64,000 nt of DNA from Amycolatopsis acidicola (GTDB lineage Bacteria; Actinomycetota; Actinomycetes; Mycobacteriales; Pseudonocardiaceae), in contig NZ_VMNW02000038.1 in NCBI RefSeq assembly GCF_007713735.2, forward strand, positions 1 through 64,000. The letters run 5' to 3'. A model generated the notes under the pieces. That model did no database searches, had not been told where the DNA came from, and worked only from the letters and a program-made list of their open reading frames with translations. Every line of letters begins with the position of its first letter. Within the stretch, counting starts at the first letter, position 1. A program made the translations under genes and the position numbers. Positions 17,896 to 26,984 of this stretch are shown one piece after another.

Positions 17896-17940
17896 CGCCG
17901 GCCCGGCTATCGTGTCCGGCGAGTGGGAGGGGACGCGATC

Positions 17941-18471
17941 ATGCCAGACGAACCGCTGCTGTCCGGTGGCCCGGAGGAGATCAAGCGCAAGCTGCGCGCC
18001 ATCGCCGACGAGGCGAAGGCGAAGTCCGAGCGGTTCACCGCCGTGCGCCGTCAGGTCGAAACCTCGGTGATCGACGAGGAGTCGCCGGACGGCGTCGTCC
18101 GGGTGAGCGTCCGGGCCAGCGGGGCGCTCGCCGGCCTGCACCTCTCCGAACGCGCCCGCGGGCTGGCCCCCGCGCAGCTCGCTGAGCTGGTGATGGCCAC
18201 CGTCGCCCGCGCGCAGGGCAAGATCGCCGCGCGGGTACAGCAGATCGCGCGGGACAACGGGGTCGGCGAAGATCCGGCGACCACGACGATGGTCGCCCGG
18301 TTCACCGAGGAGTTCCCCGAGCCCGAGCCGTCCGGGCCGCCTGCCGGCCCCGGCGAGATGCGGCTGGGCGGAATCGAGGACGAGCCCGCGCCGAAGCCGT
18401 CCCGGCCCGCGACCCCGCCGGACGAAGACGACGGCTACTGGGACAAGCAGTCGTTCCTGCGCGGCAACTGA
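17941..18471 (+). CDS. YbaB/EbfC-family DNA-binding-like protein of an ESX-type cluster
   Basis: The protein is 176 aa from ATG 17941. The central 100 residues match the YbaB/EbfC fold (GVVRVSVRASGALAGLHL and a helix with AQLAELVMATVARAQGKI). The C-terminus is proline- and acid-rich. In actinobacteria such proteins commonly precede WXG/EspC-like genes, as here (10 bp before the next start). It may be a nucleoid or chaperone-like factor for the secreted partners. Confidence 0.75.
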   Translation: MPDEPLLSGGPEEIKRKLRAIADEAKAKSERFTAVRRQVETSVIDEESPDGVVRVSVRASGALAGLHLSERARGLAPAQLAELVMATVARAQGKIAARVQQIARDNGVGEDPATTTMVARFTEEFPEPEPSGPPAGPGEMRLGGIEDEPAPKPSRPATPPDEDDGYWDKQSFLRGN

Positions 18472-18481
18472 GGGAGAGAGC

Positions 18482-18835
18482 ATGAGCCAGGGTTTCGAGG
18501 TCGACACCGGCGAGCTGCGCGAGCACGCCGGAACGCTGAACGGCGTCCAGGGCCAGTCGGCCGAGGCCGTCGACGCCGGGCATGAGGTCACCCCCGGCGG
18601 CTGGGACAACGCGTACGGCGTGATCTGCCAATCCTTCCCGCAGCTGCTCCGGCCGACGGCCGAGCGCGGCATCGACGCGCTGCAGCGGGTCACCGACGGC
18701 TTGGCGAACCATGTCCAGCAGGTGGGCGCCGCGGCCGACGCCTACGACAAACTGGACGAGCAGATCGCCGGCCAGTTCCGCGAGATCCTGCGCGACCTGG
18801 ACCGGATCCGAGACGGGCGCGCCGGTGGCCACTGA
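18482..18835 (+). CDS. EspC/WXG100-like type VII secretion target
   Basis: The 117 aa helical protein has the layout of ESX secretion targets. It has an N-terminal VDTGELREHAGTL helix, a Trp-containing turn (GGWDNAYG) and a long C-terminal helix ending in YDKLDEQIAGQF. It follows a YbaB-like gene and overlaps the next gene by 11 bp, as ESX partner genes often do. Confidence 0.75.
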   Translation: MSQGFEVDTGELREHAGTLNGVQGQSAEAVDAGHEVTPGGWDNAYGVICQSFPQLLRPTAERGIDALQRVTDGLANHVQQVGAAADAYDKLDEQIAGQFREILRDLDRIRDGRAGGH

Positions 18836-19682
18836 CAACCCGCTGGTCAACCCGTCGTCCCAGTTCGACCCGGACGACTACGGTCCCGACCCGGAAAAGA
18901 TCGCCCAGGGCGACCTGAGCACGCTGAACCCCATCACCTCCGGCGGCGACTGGTGGGCGGGCTCGGGCCTGTGGGACGACTGCAACCAGCTCGCGAAGTC
19001 CATCCAGGACCGCGACCTCGTGGGCGTCTTCTTCGGCACCGTCGCCGTGGAGCTCGACGCGATCGGCGTGCTGATGGACCCGATCGGCACCGCGCTCTCC
19101 GGCCTGGCCGGCTGGATGATCGAGCACCTGAAACCGTTGCGGCTCATGCTCGACGAGCTGGCCGGGAACCCGGACACCATCAAGGGCGTGGCGCAGACCT
19201 GGACGAACATCTCCGGCCGGATGAAGGAGGTCGCACAGGCGCAGCAGGACGCGGTCCAGCAGGGCACCACGCACTGGCAGGGCCCGGCGGCCGACGCGTA
19301 CCGCAAGTCCGCCGGGAAACTGTACGACGCGGCGGGAGCCACCAGCAGCCTGTCCGAAGGCATGAGCTCGCTGATCCAGGCCATGGGCGAATGCGTGGCC
19401 ACGGTGCGCAGCCTGGTGCGCGATCTGATCGCCACTCTCGTCGCCGAGCTGGTGCAGGACGCGCTGGAAGAAGCCGCGTCGATCGGGTTCGCGACCCCGC
19501 TGGTGATCGAGGAAGCGACCGGCGCGATCACCCGGTGCACCGGCCGTACGGTCGCGACGATCGAGAAGCTCGTCGACGTCATCGGCGAGGTCCTCGACAT
19601 CGCGACCAAGATCAACAGCCTGCTGCAGACCATCGCGAAGGTGATCGAGGACCTCCCCAAGGCCACCCAGGCGGCGGGCTGA
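18825..19682 (+). CDS. WXG100-fold type VII secretion-associated protein
   Basis: The protein is 285 aa from GTG 18825, whose codon lies inside the end of the previous gene. The middle (residues about 110-180) is a WXG100-type helical hairpin with HWQGPAADAYRKS. The C-terminal hydrophobic/helical part may associate with membrane. It is a probable secreted or surface partner of the 18482 product. No toxin domain is seen. Confidence 0.72.
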   Translation: MATDNPLVNPSSQFDPDDYGPDPEKIAQGDLSTLNPITSGGDWWAGSGLWDDCNQLAKSIQDRDLVGVFFGTVAVELDAIGVLMDPIGTALSGLAGWMIEHLKPLRLMLDELAGNPDTIKGVAQTWTNISGRMKEVAQAQQDAVQQGTTHWQGPAADAYRKSAGKLYDAAGATSSLSEGMSSLIQAMGECVATVRSLVRDLIATLVAELVQDALEEAASIGFATPLVIEEATGAITRCTGRTVATIEKLVDVIGEVLDIATKINSLLQTIAKVIEDLPKATQAAG

Positions 19683-19686
19683 TCCC

Positions 19687-20283
19687 GTGGTCACCCTCGT
19701 CGTCGTCCTCGCGATCGTGCTGCCTCTCCTCGTCCTCGGCGCGGTGCTGTTCGTGCCGGTGCGCAGAATCTGGCGGCAGGACAAGGTGACCAAACCGTGG
19801 CGGGGACTGGGCACGTGGTCCCCGGGCCCGCCGGACGAGACAGCGCTCGAATGGATCCGCGTCGCGTACCCGAGCGGGGCGTCGCGCGTGCTCGGGGCGG
19901 CGCACCGCGACACGATCACAGCCACCGCGTACGGATGGCATCGCGGCTACCGGATCTTCGCGCACGAATGGCAGTGGCACGAGGTGGGCGCCGGCCGTCC
20001 CCGGACGATCCAGCGCACGGTCATCTCCATCGAACTCCCGATTTCCGTGCCCTGGCTGGAAATCAAGCGCGACGGGAGTACCGGCGATCCCGGTTTCGCC
20101 CGCGCGGTGCTGACGCCGCCGGTGGCCCAGTGGCTGCTCGCCGATCCCCGCGCGCAGTACTACCCGGTGCGGTTCGCGGGCAGGCGGGTCAGCATCGCCG
20201 AACGCGGCGGCCTCCACGTCGAAACGCTCGGCCCGCCCGCCGACTTCCTCGTCGAACTCCTCAGCCGCACACCCGCGATCTGA
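19687..20283 (+). CDS. Single-pass membrane protein of unknown function
   Basis: The 198 aa protein starts at GTG 19687, 4 bp after the previous stop. Residues 2-25 are one membrane helix (VTLVVVLAIVLPLLVLGAVL). A basic stop-transfer segment and a soluble domain with many aromatic residues follow. It is not recognised as a known family. Position suggests it belongs to the ESX-like cluster. Confidence 0.65.
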   Translation: MVTLVVVLAIVLPLLVLGAVLFVPVRRIWRQDKVTKPWRGLGTWSPGPPDETALEWIRVAYPSGASRVLGAAHRDTITATAYGWHRGYRIFAHEWQWHEVGAGRPRTIQRTVISIELPISVPWLEIKRDGSTGDPGFARAVLTPPVAQWLLADPRAQYYPVRFAGRRVSIAERGGLHVETLGPPADFLVELLSRTPAI

Positions 20284-20311
20284 GCGAACCTCAGCGCCGC
20301 GTCCCTTCCGT

Positions 20312-21715
20312 TCACCGCGGGCGCAGCTCGACCGGCAGGCCGTCGGTCGGCATCGGCCCGGTGCCGTAGCGCATCGGCGGCTCGTAGCCCTCGGGCACAC
20401 GCCACGAAAACCGTTGCAGCAGCTGGTGCATCACGGCCTTGACCTCCATCCCGCCGAAGAACTGCCCGATGCACTTGTGCGCCCCGCCACCGAACGGCGA
20501 CCACGCGAACCGGTGTTCCGGTTTGCGTTCGGCGGAAAACCGGTCCGGGTCGAACTTGTCGGCGTCCGGCCACCACTGTTCCATCCGCTGCATCGCGTAG
20601 ACCGACACGCCGATCTTGGTGCCCTTGGGGATGTAGTAGCCGAGGATCTCGGTGTCCTTGACCGCCTGCCGGAAGAGCGAGCCCACCGGCGCGTTGATCC
20701 GCAGGGTCTCCTTGAACACCTGGTCCAGCGCCGGGAGGCGGTCGAGATCGTCGTAGCCCAGCTCGGGTTCGCCGAGCGCGAGCGACTCTTCCCGGACCCG
20801 ATCCTGCCATTCCGGATGGCGGCCGAGGTAGTAGGCCATCATGGCGAGGGTGATCGTGCTGGTGTCGTGCGCGGCCATCAGCACGAAGATCATGTGGTTG
20901 ACGATGTCGGTGTCGGTGAACCGCTGCCCGTCCTCGTCTTCGGCGCGGCACAGCACGCTGAACAGGTCCTCGCCGTCACCGTCGCGTTTGGACTGAATCC
21001 GCGTCCGGAAGTACTCCTCGAGTATCCGGCGCCCGCGTAGCCCGCGCGCCCACGTGCCGCCCGGCACCGGTGCCCGCACGAGGGCCTGCCCGCCGTGCAC
21101 GGCGTCGACGAAAGCCTGCTCGATCCGCGCCTGCTCCGGGCCAGCCACCTCGCCGACGAACACGTCGGTCGCGATTCCCAGTGTCAGCCGTTTCGCCGCC
21201 GTGTAGACCGGAAAACGTGGGCCAGGGCGCCATTCGCCGAGGTCCCGGCGGATCCGCGGGTTCATCGCGGCGAGGTAGCCCTGCAGCCGCGGCCGGGTGA
21301 ACGCGGCCTGCATGATGCGCCGGTGCCCCAGGTGCTCCTCGAATTCGAGCAGGAGCAGGCCGCGGTGGAAGAACGGGCCGATGAGGTACTCGTAGAACCC
21401 CGTGTTGCCGAAGGATTTGTCGCGGTTCGCCATCACGCGCTCGATGCCGTCCGGGCTGTTCACGCCGACGACCTTCGTGCCGAGCATGCCCGACCACGCG
21501 ACCGGGCCGTATTCCTCGTACCGTTCGCGGGCGGAGTCCAGCACGTTCGTCAGCCCGTACAACGTGTGCCCCACCAAGGGAAGCCCGTAGTCACCCGGCA
21601 CCGCGCGCAGGCCGGAACCGGCCGGCGGCACCGCCAGCGGACGGGAGGGGGACGGGTATTTCTCGCCGAGCCTGCCGAGCGCCGAACCGACCTTGTCCAC
21701 TAACCCGGTGACCAT
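20312..21715 (-). CDS. Cytochrome P450
   Basis: The protein is 467 aa from ATG 21715. The haem-binding loop is FGGGAHKCIG with the axial cysteine. The I-helix is AAHDTST, the K-helix KETLRINAP carries ExxR, and PERF-type DPDRFS is present. The length and PGDYGLPLVGHTLYG start resemble CYP51/CYP class monooxygenases of actinomycetes. A TetR regulator is divergently transcribed across a palindrome, so expression is probably inducible. No ferredoxin gene is adjacent. Confidence 0.93.
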   Translation of the reverse strand: MVTGLVDKVGSALGRLGEKYPSPSRPLAVPPAGSGLRAVPGDYGLPLVGHTLYGLTNVLDSARERYEEYGPVAWSGMLGTKVVGVNSPDGIERVMANRDKSFGNTGFYEYLIGPFFHRGLLLLEFEEHLGHRRIMQAAFTRPRLQGYLAAMNPRIRRDLGEWRPGPRFPVYTAAKRLTLGIATDVFVGEVAGPEQARIEQAFVDAVHGGQALVRAPVPGGTWARGLRGRRILEEYFRTRIQSKRDGDGEDLFSVLCRAEDEDGQRFTDTDIVNHMIFVLMAAHDTSTITLAMMAYYLGRHPEWQDRVREESLALGEPELGYDDLDRLPALDQVFKETLRINAPVGSLFRQAVKDTEILGYYIPKGTKIGVSVYAMQRMEQWWPDADKFDPDRFSAERKPEHRFAWSPFGGGAHKCIGQFFGGMEVKAVMHQLLQRFSWRVPEGYEPPMRYGTGPMPTDGLPVELRPR

Positions 21716-21764
21716 GACCGTGCGCCTCCGTCCGCCCAGTGCGAAGCCGTTCCGGACCATAACA

Positions 21765-21796
21765 GGAATCACAGTTATCCGTAAACACGTGATTCC
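21765..21796. promoter_or_regulatory. Candidate TetR operator between P450 and tetR genes
   Basis: GGAATCAC (21765-21772) and GTGATTCC (21789-21796) form a perfect inverted repeat across a 16-bp AT-rich centre that probably includes the promoters. It lies in the 106-bp divergent region. Confidence 0.6.
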
Positions 21797-21821
21797 TCAT
21801 TGCTGTGCCAGACTGGCAGCC

Positions 21822-22469
21822 GTGACACGGACAGTGCGCGGGGTCTACCGGGGAGCCACCGCCGACGAACGGCGCGCCGAGCGGCGCCGCCGGCTGATGG
21901 ACGCGGCGCTCGAGGTGATCGGCAACCAGGGCTGGTCCGCCGCCACCGTGCGCGCGGTGTGCGAGGAAGCCCATGTGGGGCCCCGGTTCTTCTACGAGAG
22001 CTTCGAGGACATGAACGCGCTCGCGGCCGCCGTGCACGACGAGATCGTCGAAACGGCGCTCACCCGCACGCTCGCCGCCGTCGCCGCGGCGCCGGACGAC
22101 CAGGCCGCGAAAACACGCGCGGCGCTGGGCACGATGATCGCCGATCTCACCGACGACCCCCGGCGGGCGCGGGTCACGTTCAGCGAAGCGCATGGCAGTG
22201 AAGTCCTGATGCGGCGGCGGTTCACGGCGATGCGCGCGGTGGCCGAAGCGATGGTCACGCAGACCCGCGGGCTGGTGCCGAAGGAGAACGAGCGCGTCCT
22301 GCAGGCCGTGTCGCTGGTGCTCACCGGTGGCTTCGCCGAGCTGGTGCTGGTGTGGTTGGACGGCGGCCTCGACTGCGATCGCGACGAACTGATCGCCGTG
22401 TGCACCGAATTCGCCCTCACCACCACGGAAAGCCTGCCCCGGCTGGCTAACCGCCTATCGCGTCTTTAG
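21822..22469 (+). CDS. TetR/AcrR family transcriptional regulator
   Basis: The protein is 215 aa from GTG 21822 (GTG 21834 is possible). The HTH has WSAATVRAVCEEAHVGPRFFYESF. The C-terminal domain is helical with KENERVLQAVSLVLTGGF. It is divergent from the cytochrome P450 gene and is its likely regulator. Confidence 0.88.
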   Translation: MTRTVRGVYRGATADERRAERRRRLMDAALEVIGNQGWSAATVRAVCEEAHVGPRFFYESFEDMNALAAAVHDEIVETALTRTLAAVAAAPDDQAAKTRAALGTMIADLTDDPRRARVTFSEAHGSEVLMRRRFTAMRAVAEAMVTQTRGLVPKENERVLQAVSLVLTGGFAELVLVWLDGGLDCDRDELIAVCTEFALTTTESLPRLANRLSRL

Positions 22470-22483
22470 TCCTTTGTAGACCG

Positions 22484-23653
22484 TCACGCTTGCTGGAGCG
22501 CGCGGAACTGGTCGACCCACGGGGTGGTCTGCCCCGGCAGGCCGTCCGCGGCCGCCTGCACGGTGTACGGGCAGAACAGGCTGTTCAGCAGCCAGGGCGG
22601 GGAATCCGGGCCGAAGCCGTCGATCATCGGGGTGTCCTGGGCGATGCCGTAGGCGGCCACCGCGAGCCGCCCGGTGTCGCGGAACTTCTTGACCTGGTCG
22701 GCAAGGAAGGTCTGGTTCGCCGAGAACCAGTGCGACATCGACAGGAAGTCCGTCCACTTCTCCTGCGGGAACGGGTTCGCGATGGCGCTCTTGATCACCT
22801 GCCACACCGGCGTCCCCGTCGCGACCCCGTATTTCTTCGCGAACGCGGGGGCGACCGGGTCCTTGAGGTGCTTTTTCCAGAACAGCACCAGGGAGAATTC
22901 CGTCGCCAGGAACTTCTGGCCGGCACGGAGCCGCGGCACCACGTAGTCGAGGTAGGCCTGGCCCGCCGCGACGTCGGGCAGGTGCGGGTGCAGGTCGGTG
23001 CCGTCGAGGGCCTGGGTGTCGCGCACGAACGTCATCCAGCGGTCGGTCGCGCCGGTCCGCCAGTCCGCCTGGTCGAGGTGGTTGAGCGCGCCCATGTACA
23101 ACCGGGTCTTGCCGCCGTTCCGGTCGCGGTAGGCGATCGCTTGCCGCGCAAGGGTTTCGTAGAACTCGTTGAGCCGGTCGCTGCCGCGGTCGGCGTCCTG
23201 GCATTCGATGAACGGCTCGTTGCCGATCACCAGGATGTCGACCTTGTCCAGCACCGCGGCGAGGACGTCGTCCAGCCGCCTCGACGCGGTCGCCATCGCG
23301 CCACTGCCCGCCGTGGGAATGGCTTGCTTGAAGTAAACGAATTTCAGCGAAAGAACGGTGCGGTAACCGCGCTGGGCCGCCGACAACAATGCCTTGATCG
23401 AGGCTGATTCGGCGGGGTTTTCCTTGTCCGCGTCCGACATTTCGTAGAACCCGCGCAGCCAGGTCGCCGAAACGTTCTTCAGCTCGGCGTCGTTGAGCTG
23501 CCCGGGGTCGCCGTTGAAATTGGCCGCGAGAATTCCCTGCGGCGGTGTCGTCGGCTGTTGCGCGGGGCTGGATCGCGTGGAGGTGTCGCAGCCGACGGCG
23601 GCCAGCGCCAGCGCACCGGCGGGCAGCGCCAGGAATGCGCGCCGCGAAACCAT
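22484..23653 (-). CDS. Secreted lipoprotein, glycoside-hydrolase-like barrel
   Basis: The 389 aa protein has an N-terminal SRRAFLALPAGALALAAVGC: a twin-arginine-like lipoprotein signal with a lipobox cysteine. The remainder has TIM-barrel features of glycosidases (LVIGNEPFIECQD with an Asn-Glu pair, GTDLHPHLPD, and LATEFSLVLFWKK with a possible second glutamate). Function is inferred only. It overlaps the GT87 gene upstream by 1 bp (TGATG), so the two are co-translated and may act on the same envelope glycan. Confidence 0.7.
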   Translation of the reverse strand: MVSRRAFLALPAGALALAAVGCDTSTRSSPAQQPTTPPQGILAANFNGDPGQLNDAELKNVSATWLRGFYEMSDADKENPAESASIKALLSAAQRGYRTVLSLKFVYFKQAIPTAGSGAMATASRRLDDVLAAVLDKVDILVIGNEPFIECQDADRGSDRLNEFYETLARQAIAYRDRNGGKTRLYMGALNHLDQADWRTGATDRWMTFVRDTQALDGTDLHPHLPDVAAGQAYLDYVVPRLRAGQKFLATEFSLVLFWKKHLKDPVAPAFAKKYGVATGTPVWQVIKSAIANPFPQEKWTDFLSMSHWFSANQTFLADQVKKFRDTGRLAVAAYGIAQDTPMIDGFGPDSPPWLLNSLFCPYTVQAAADGLPGQTTPWVDQFRALQQA

Positions 23654-24888
23654 CAGGCGTTCGCGCTCACGGGCTTGTCCGCGGGGAGGAGGTCCGGCTC
23701 CAGCCGCGGGGTGCGCAGCCGCGGGATGGCGAACGCGAGCAGCAGGGCGACGCCGACCAGCGGGTACGTCGCCGCGGACAGCTGCTGCGGCCAGTCCCAG
23801 TGGATGTGCACTATCGGGAAGTCCGTGTCCGGCAGGTGGTGGAACGGGGCGAGCCAGAAGAACACCGCCGTGAGGACCGCCCACGCGAACCAGGCCGCCG
23901 CGAGCCAGGAACGCTCGTACGCCCGCCGCGCGCCGTACGCGATGATCACCATCAGCGTCGGCGCGACCCACACGTAGTAGTGGGACCAGGACGTCGGCGA
24001 GACCAGCAGCGCGAGGCCCGCGTTGGCCATCAGCGCCAGTGCCGGCCCCGACCTGCGCATCGCCGCCGCGACCACCGCGAGCAGCGCCAGCACGACCACG
24101 ATCCACAGCGTCTTCTCGACCGCGCCGGGGAGGCCCATGCGGACGAAGACGGCTTCGATCGTCTGGTTGGTCTTGAAGGCCGTGCCGCTGACGCCGCCGC
24201 CGGAGAGGCCGCCCTTGAACCAGTACTGGATGGAGGCGTCGAAGTCGGTGATGAACCCGATCAGCGCCGCGACCACGAACGTGATGCCGGCGCGGATCGC
24301 GGATTTGTAGTCCCGGCGAACCAGGAAGAAGAGGATGAACGCGGCGGGCGTGAGCTTGATGGCGGCGGCCAGCCCGATCCCGAACCCGCGCGGCCACAGG
24401 GTGCGCCCGGCGAGGCAGTCGATCGTGACCAGGGCCATCATGATCAGGCTGACCTGGCCGAACTGGTAGGTCTGGCTGACCGGTTCGAGGAAGACGGACG
24501 CCGGCAGCGCGACGCAGGCCACGAGCAGGCCGCCGCTCCGCCCGAGCTTCGGCCACGCAACCCGCGAGACGAGGTACAGCACCAGGCCGAGGCACAGGGT
24601 GCTGATGACGTAAAGCGTGACCACCGACGCGTCCCACGGCAGCAGCACGAACGGACTCAAGATGAGCACCGCGAACGGCGGGTACACGAAGGGCAGCACC
24701 GCGCCGTTCGCGACCGGCGGGAGCGCTCCGTACATGTCGTGGCCGTCCCACCAGGCCTGGACCCCGTAGCGGTAGACCTCGAGGTCGATCTGGGGCCGTG
24801 TCGGCATGGCCGTGAACATCCCGCGGAACGCGAAGAAGAGCCACACAGCGCACAGCACGGGGATGACCCACAGGAGGTGTTTACGCAT
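23653..24888 (-). CDS. GT87-family polyprenol-phosphate-mannose-dependent glycosyltransferase
   Basis: The 411 aa integral membrane protein has about ten hydrophobic spans. An acidic N-terminal loop IDLEVYRYGVQAWWDG and the motif PFVYPPFAVLILSPF are typical of GT87/DUF2029 GT-C mannosyltransferases of actinobacteria. These transfer mannose from a lipid-linked donor to envelope glycolipids outside the membrane. It is co-translated with the lipoprotein at 22484. Confidence 0.82.
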   Translation of the reverse strand: MRKHLLWVIPVLCAVWLFFAFRGMFTAMPTRPQIDLEVYRYGVQAWWDGHDMYGALPPVANGAVLPFVYPPFAVLILSPFVLLPWDASVVTLYVISTLCLGLVLYLVSRVAWPKLGRSGGLLVACVALPASVFLEPVSQTYQFGQVSLIMMALVTIDCLAGRTLWPRGFGIGLAAAIKLTPAAFILFFLVRRDYKSAIRAGITFVVAALIGFITDFDASIQYWFKGGLSGGGVSGTAFKTNQTIEAVFVRMGLPGAVEKTLWIVVVLALLAVVAAAMRRSGPALALMANAGLALLVSPTSWSHYYVWVAPTLMVIIAYGARRAYERSWLAAAWFAWAVLTAVFFWLAPFHHLPDTDFPIVHIHWDWPQQLSAATYPLVGVALLLAFAIPRLRTPRLEPDLLPADKPVSANA

Positions 24889-25043
24889 CGCGGGACACTC
24901 TAGAGCTTCGCGTTTCCCCAGCCGCGCCGCGGTGTGTTCCCGCAGGCAGCGGCCGTGCGGCGGGCAGAGGGCGGCCCTGGTTGAAACCGCGTTGACGGGG
25001 CGTTATAGGCTGTTCGCAACACCTCACGGGATGAGGTGCCGGC

Positions 25044-25117
<74 letters not shown>

Positions 25118-25122
25118 CGGTC

Positions 25123-25165
25123 AGCGGGTTCTCGCAGCTCACAGCTGTGGGAGCCCGCTTTTTTC
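25123..25165 (+). terminator. Intrinsic terminator after tRNA-Pro
   Basis: A 17-bp stem AGCGGGTTCTCGCAGCT / AGCTGTGGGAGCCCGCT (one mismatch region) has a 3-base loop and is directly followed by a run of seven T. It is a classic Rho-independent terminator. Confidence 0.9.
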
Positions 25166-25229
25166 GTTTCGCGGCGGTTCGTCCAGCTCAGCACAGCGCT
25201 CGGTGACACCTTGACTGGAGGATCCCCGC

Positions 25230-26222
25230 ATGGGACGAGAATTGACCAAACAGGGTCTGCCGCGACCCCGCCAGGAGATCTGGCGTTCGTACGTCGAGGA
25301 GTGGGACCGCGCCCTGCGCGCGGCCAACCACCCCGAGACCACCCGCTACAACTACGAGCTCGCCGTCACCCAGCTCGGCGGCTTCCTCGGCGGCGACGAG
25401 CTGCGCCGCGTGATCGAGGAGAACGGGCATCGGGTCCGCGAGGACGACTCCGACGCCGCCGAGGACCCCACCGATGTGCAGCGCCGGCACGTCGAGTGGT
25501 TCATCACCTGGATGCTGCAGACGCGATCGGCGTCGACAGCCGTGAACAAATACAAGGCACTGCAGCAGTTCTTCCGCTACCTCGTCGACGAAGGCGAGAT
25601 GCGGGCACATCCGATGGACCGGATGCACCAGCCCTCGGTCACCGAGAAACTGGTGTCCGTGCTGGACGATCAGCAGGTTGGCGCGCTGCTGGATGCCTGC
25701 TCCGGCAAGGACTTCCTGGCCCGCCGCGACACCGCCCTGATCCGGCTGCTGTTCGACACCGGCGGGCGCCTGGCCGAGGTGTCGCGCGCCCTGACGTCCG
25801 AACTGGACATGCAGCGCGACCTGCTGATCGTCCACGGCAAAGGGGACAAGTACCGCGCCATACCCTTCGGCGCCAAAACCGGCCAGGCCCTGACCCGCTA
25901 CCTGCGGGTCCGAGGGCGCCATCAGGCGGCCGATCTTCCGCACTTGTTCCTCGCCCAGCGCGGGCGGCGCACCCTGACGCCCAACGCCATCAAGATCATG
26001 CTCCGGCGCCGCGGCCGGGAGGCCGGTATCCCCGGCGTGCATGCCCACCAGTTCCGGCACACCCTCGCCCACGAGTGGCAGCTCCAAGGCGGCAACGAAA
26101 GCGATCTGATGGCCATCATGGGGTGGGCATCACCGGAGATGCTTCGCCGCTACGGCAAGAGCGCCGCCGCCCAGCGAGCCCAGCACTCCCACCGCACCCT
26201 GGCACTGGGCGACCGGATCTGA
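25230..26222 (+). CDS. Tyrosine recombinase/site-specific integrase
   Basis: The 330 aa protein has an N-terminal SAM-like core-binding domain (residues about 15-130) and a C-terminal catalytic domain. Active-site residues are visible: arginine in GGRLAEVSRAL, lysine in HGKGDKYRAIP, the HQFRHTLAHEW box with HxxR, and the nucleophilic tyrosine in MLRRYGKS. It starts 113 bp after a tRNA-Pro gene. Many integrative elements of actinomycetes insert into tRNA 3' ends, so it may be the integrase of the island. It is also XerD-like and could be orphaned. Confidence 0.93.
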   Translation: MGRELTKQGLPRPRQEIWRSYVEEWDRALRAANHPETTRYNYELAVTQLGGFLGGDELRRVIEENGHRVREDDSDAAEDPTDVQRRHVEWFITWMLQTRSASTAVNKYKALQQFFRYLVDEGEMRAHPMDRMHQPSVTEKLVSVLDDQQVGALLDACSGKDFLARRDTALIRLLFDTGGRLAEVSRALTSELDMQRDLLIVHGKGDKYRAIPFGAKTGQALTRYLRVRGRHQAADLPHLFLAQRGRRTLTPNAIKIMLRRRGREAGIPGVHAHQFRHTLAHEWQLQGGNESDLMAIMGWASPEMLRRYGKSAAAQRAQHSHRTLALGDRI

Positions 26223-26353
26223 CGAGACAGGCTCGGGTGCGTGTGCCCATGGCGCGCGCACCCGACCTGATCAAGCGCCGTGCCTCCCACGCCCCTCGAG
26301 GCAAGGCGACCTCCCGCCGCGCTTCGGTGACACCGCCACGGTGCGCTGGGATC

Positions 26354-26635
26354 ATGTCCAAACCCAAGCTGACGCCCGCCCAGCGCACGATGCGGGCACG
26401 TATGGCCGCCTACCGTTCCTGGGCCAACACAAGCGACCGCACGGCCCGCACCGAGCCCGCCCGCCGCTCCGCAGACTCACGCTTCGAGCAGCAGGTTGAT
26501 CCTGCCGGTGTGCTGCCTCCGGAAACCCGGGCCCAGCGTGCGGCCGCGGCCAGGAGCGCATACTTCGTCCGCCTCGCATGGGCCAGCGCTCGCTCACGAC
26601 AGCTGCGCCGCCACAACAAGAAAAACAAAAAATAA
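26354..26635 (+). CDS. Small basic protein of unknown function
   Basis: The 93 aa protein is very rich in Arg, Ala and Lys, starts KPKLTPAQRTMRARMAAYRS and ends in a lysine/asparagine run. Similar short basic proteins are common near actinobacterial mobile genes, but no domain is recognised. It follows the integrase by 131 bp. ATG 26354 is chosen as the first in-frame ATG after the integrase. Confidence 0.55.
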   Translation: MSKPKLTPAQRTMRARMAAYRSWANTSDRTARTEPARRSADSRFEQQVDPAGVLPPETRAQRAAAARSAYFVRLAWASARSRQLRRHNKKNKK

Positions 26636-26984
26636 AACCAGGCCCGGGACCCGGAAACCCCCAGTTATATGAGGCCAAGCGCTGTCCTCGCGACCATTTT
26701 TCCAGCTCGCCGACGAGCATATCAGGTCGAGTTAATGCGTCCAAGGAAGAGGCGGGATCAGCTTGCTGGACACCCTTTGGTCAAGCTCTGGGCCGCCTCA
26801 CAAAATCCGGCTGGAGTACTGGGAAGACGCCCTCGACACTGCTTCGAGCGAACCCGTCCGGGATCGCGGATCTGCTGCTAGCGTGAGGTTCGGAACATTC
26901 TCGTGTGAAAGGAGAACGGCGTGAGGTGCTCTGTCGAATTCCCGGGCCCTGAGGAACTCTCGACAGCACTGGAGCCGTTCATCC
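26636..26984. other. Intergenic region without a recognised gene
   Basis: These 349 bp have lower GC than the surroundings (for example around 26660-26720) and no ORF with coding character. GAAAGGAGAACG at 26908-26919 is a good ribosome-binding site, but no convincing reading frame follows it before the tet-like gene. The region probably carries the promoter and leader of that pseudogene. Confidence 0.5.

Noticed and set aside
25230..26222. Calling the recombinase XerC or XerD
   Set aside because: The catalytic residues are shared by all tyrosine recombinases, and the position next to tRNA-Pro favours an element integrase. Sequence alone does not decide.
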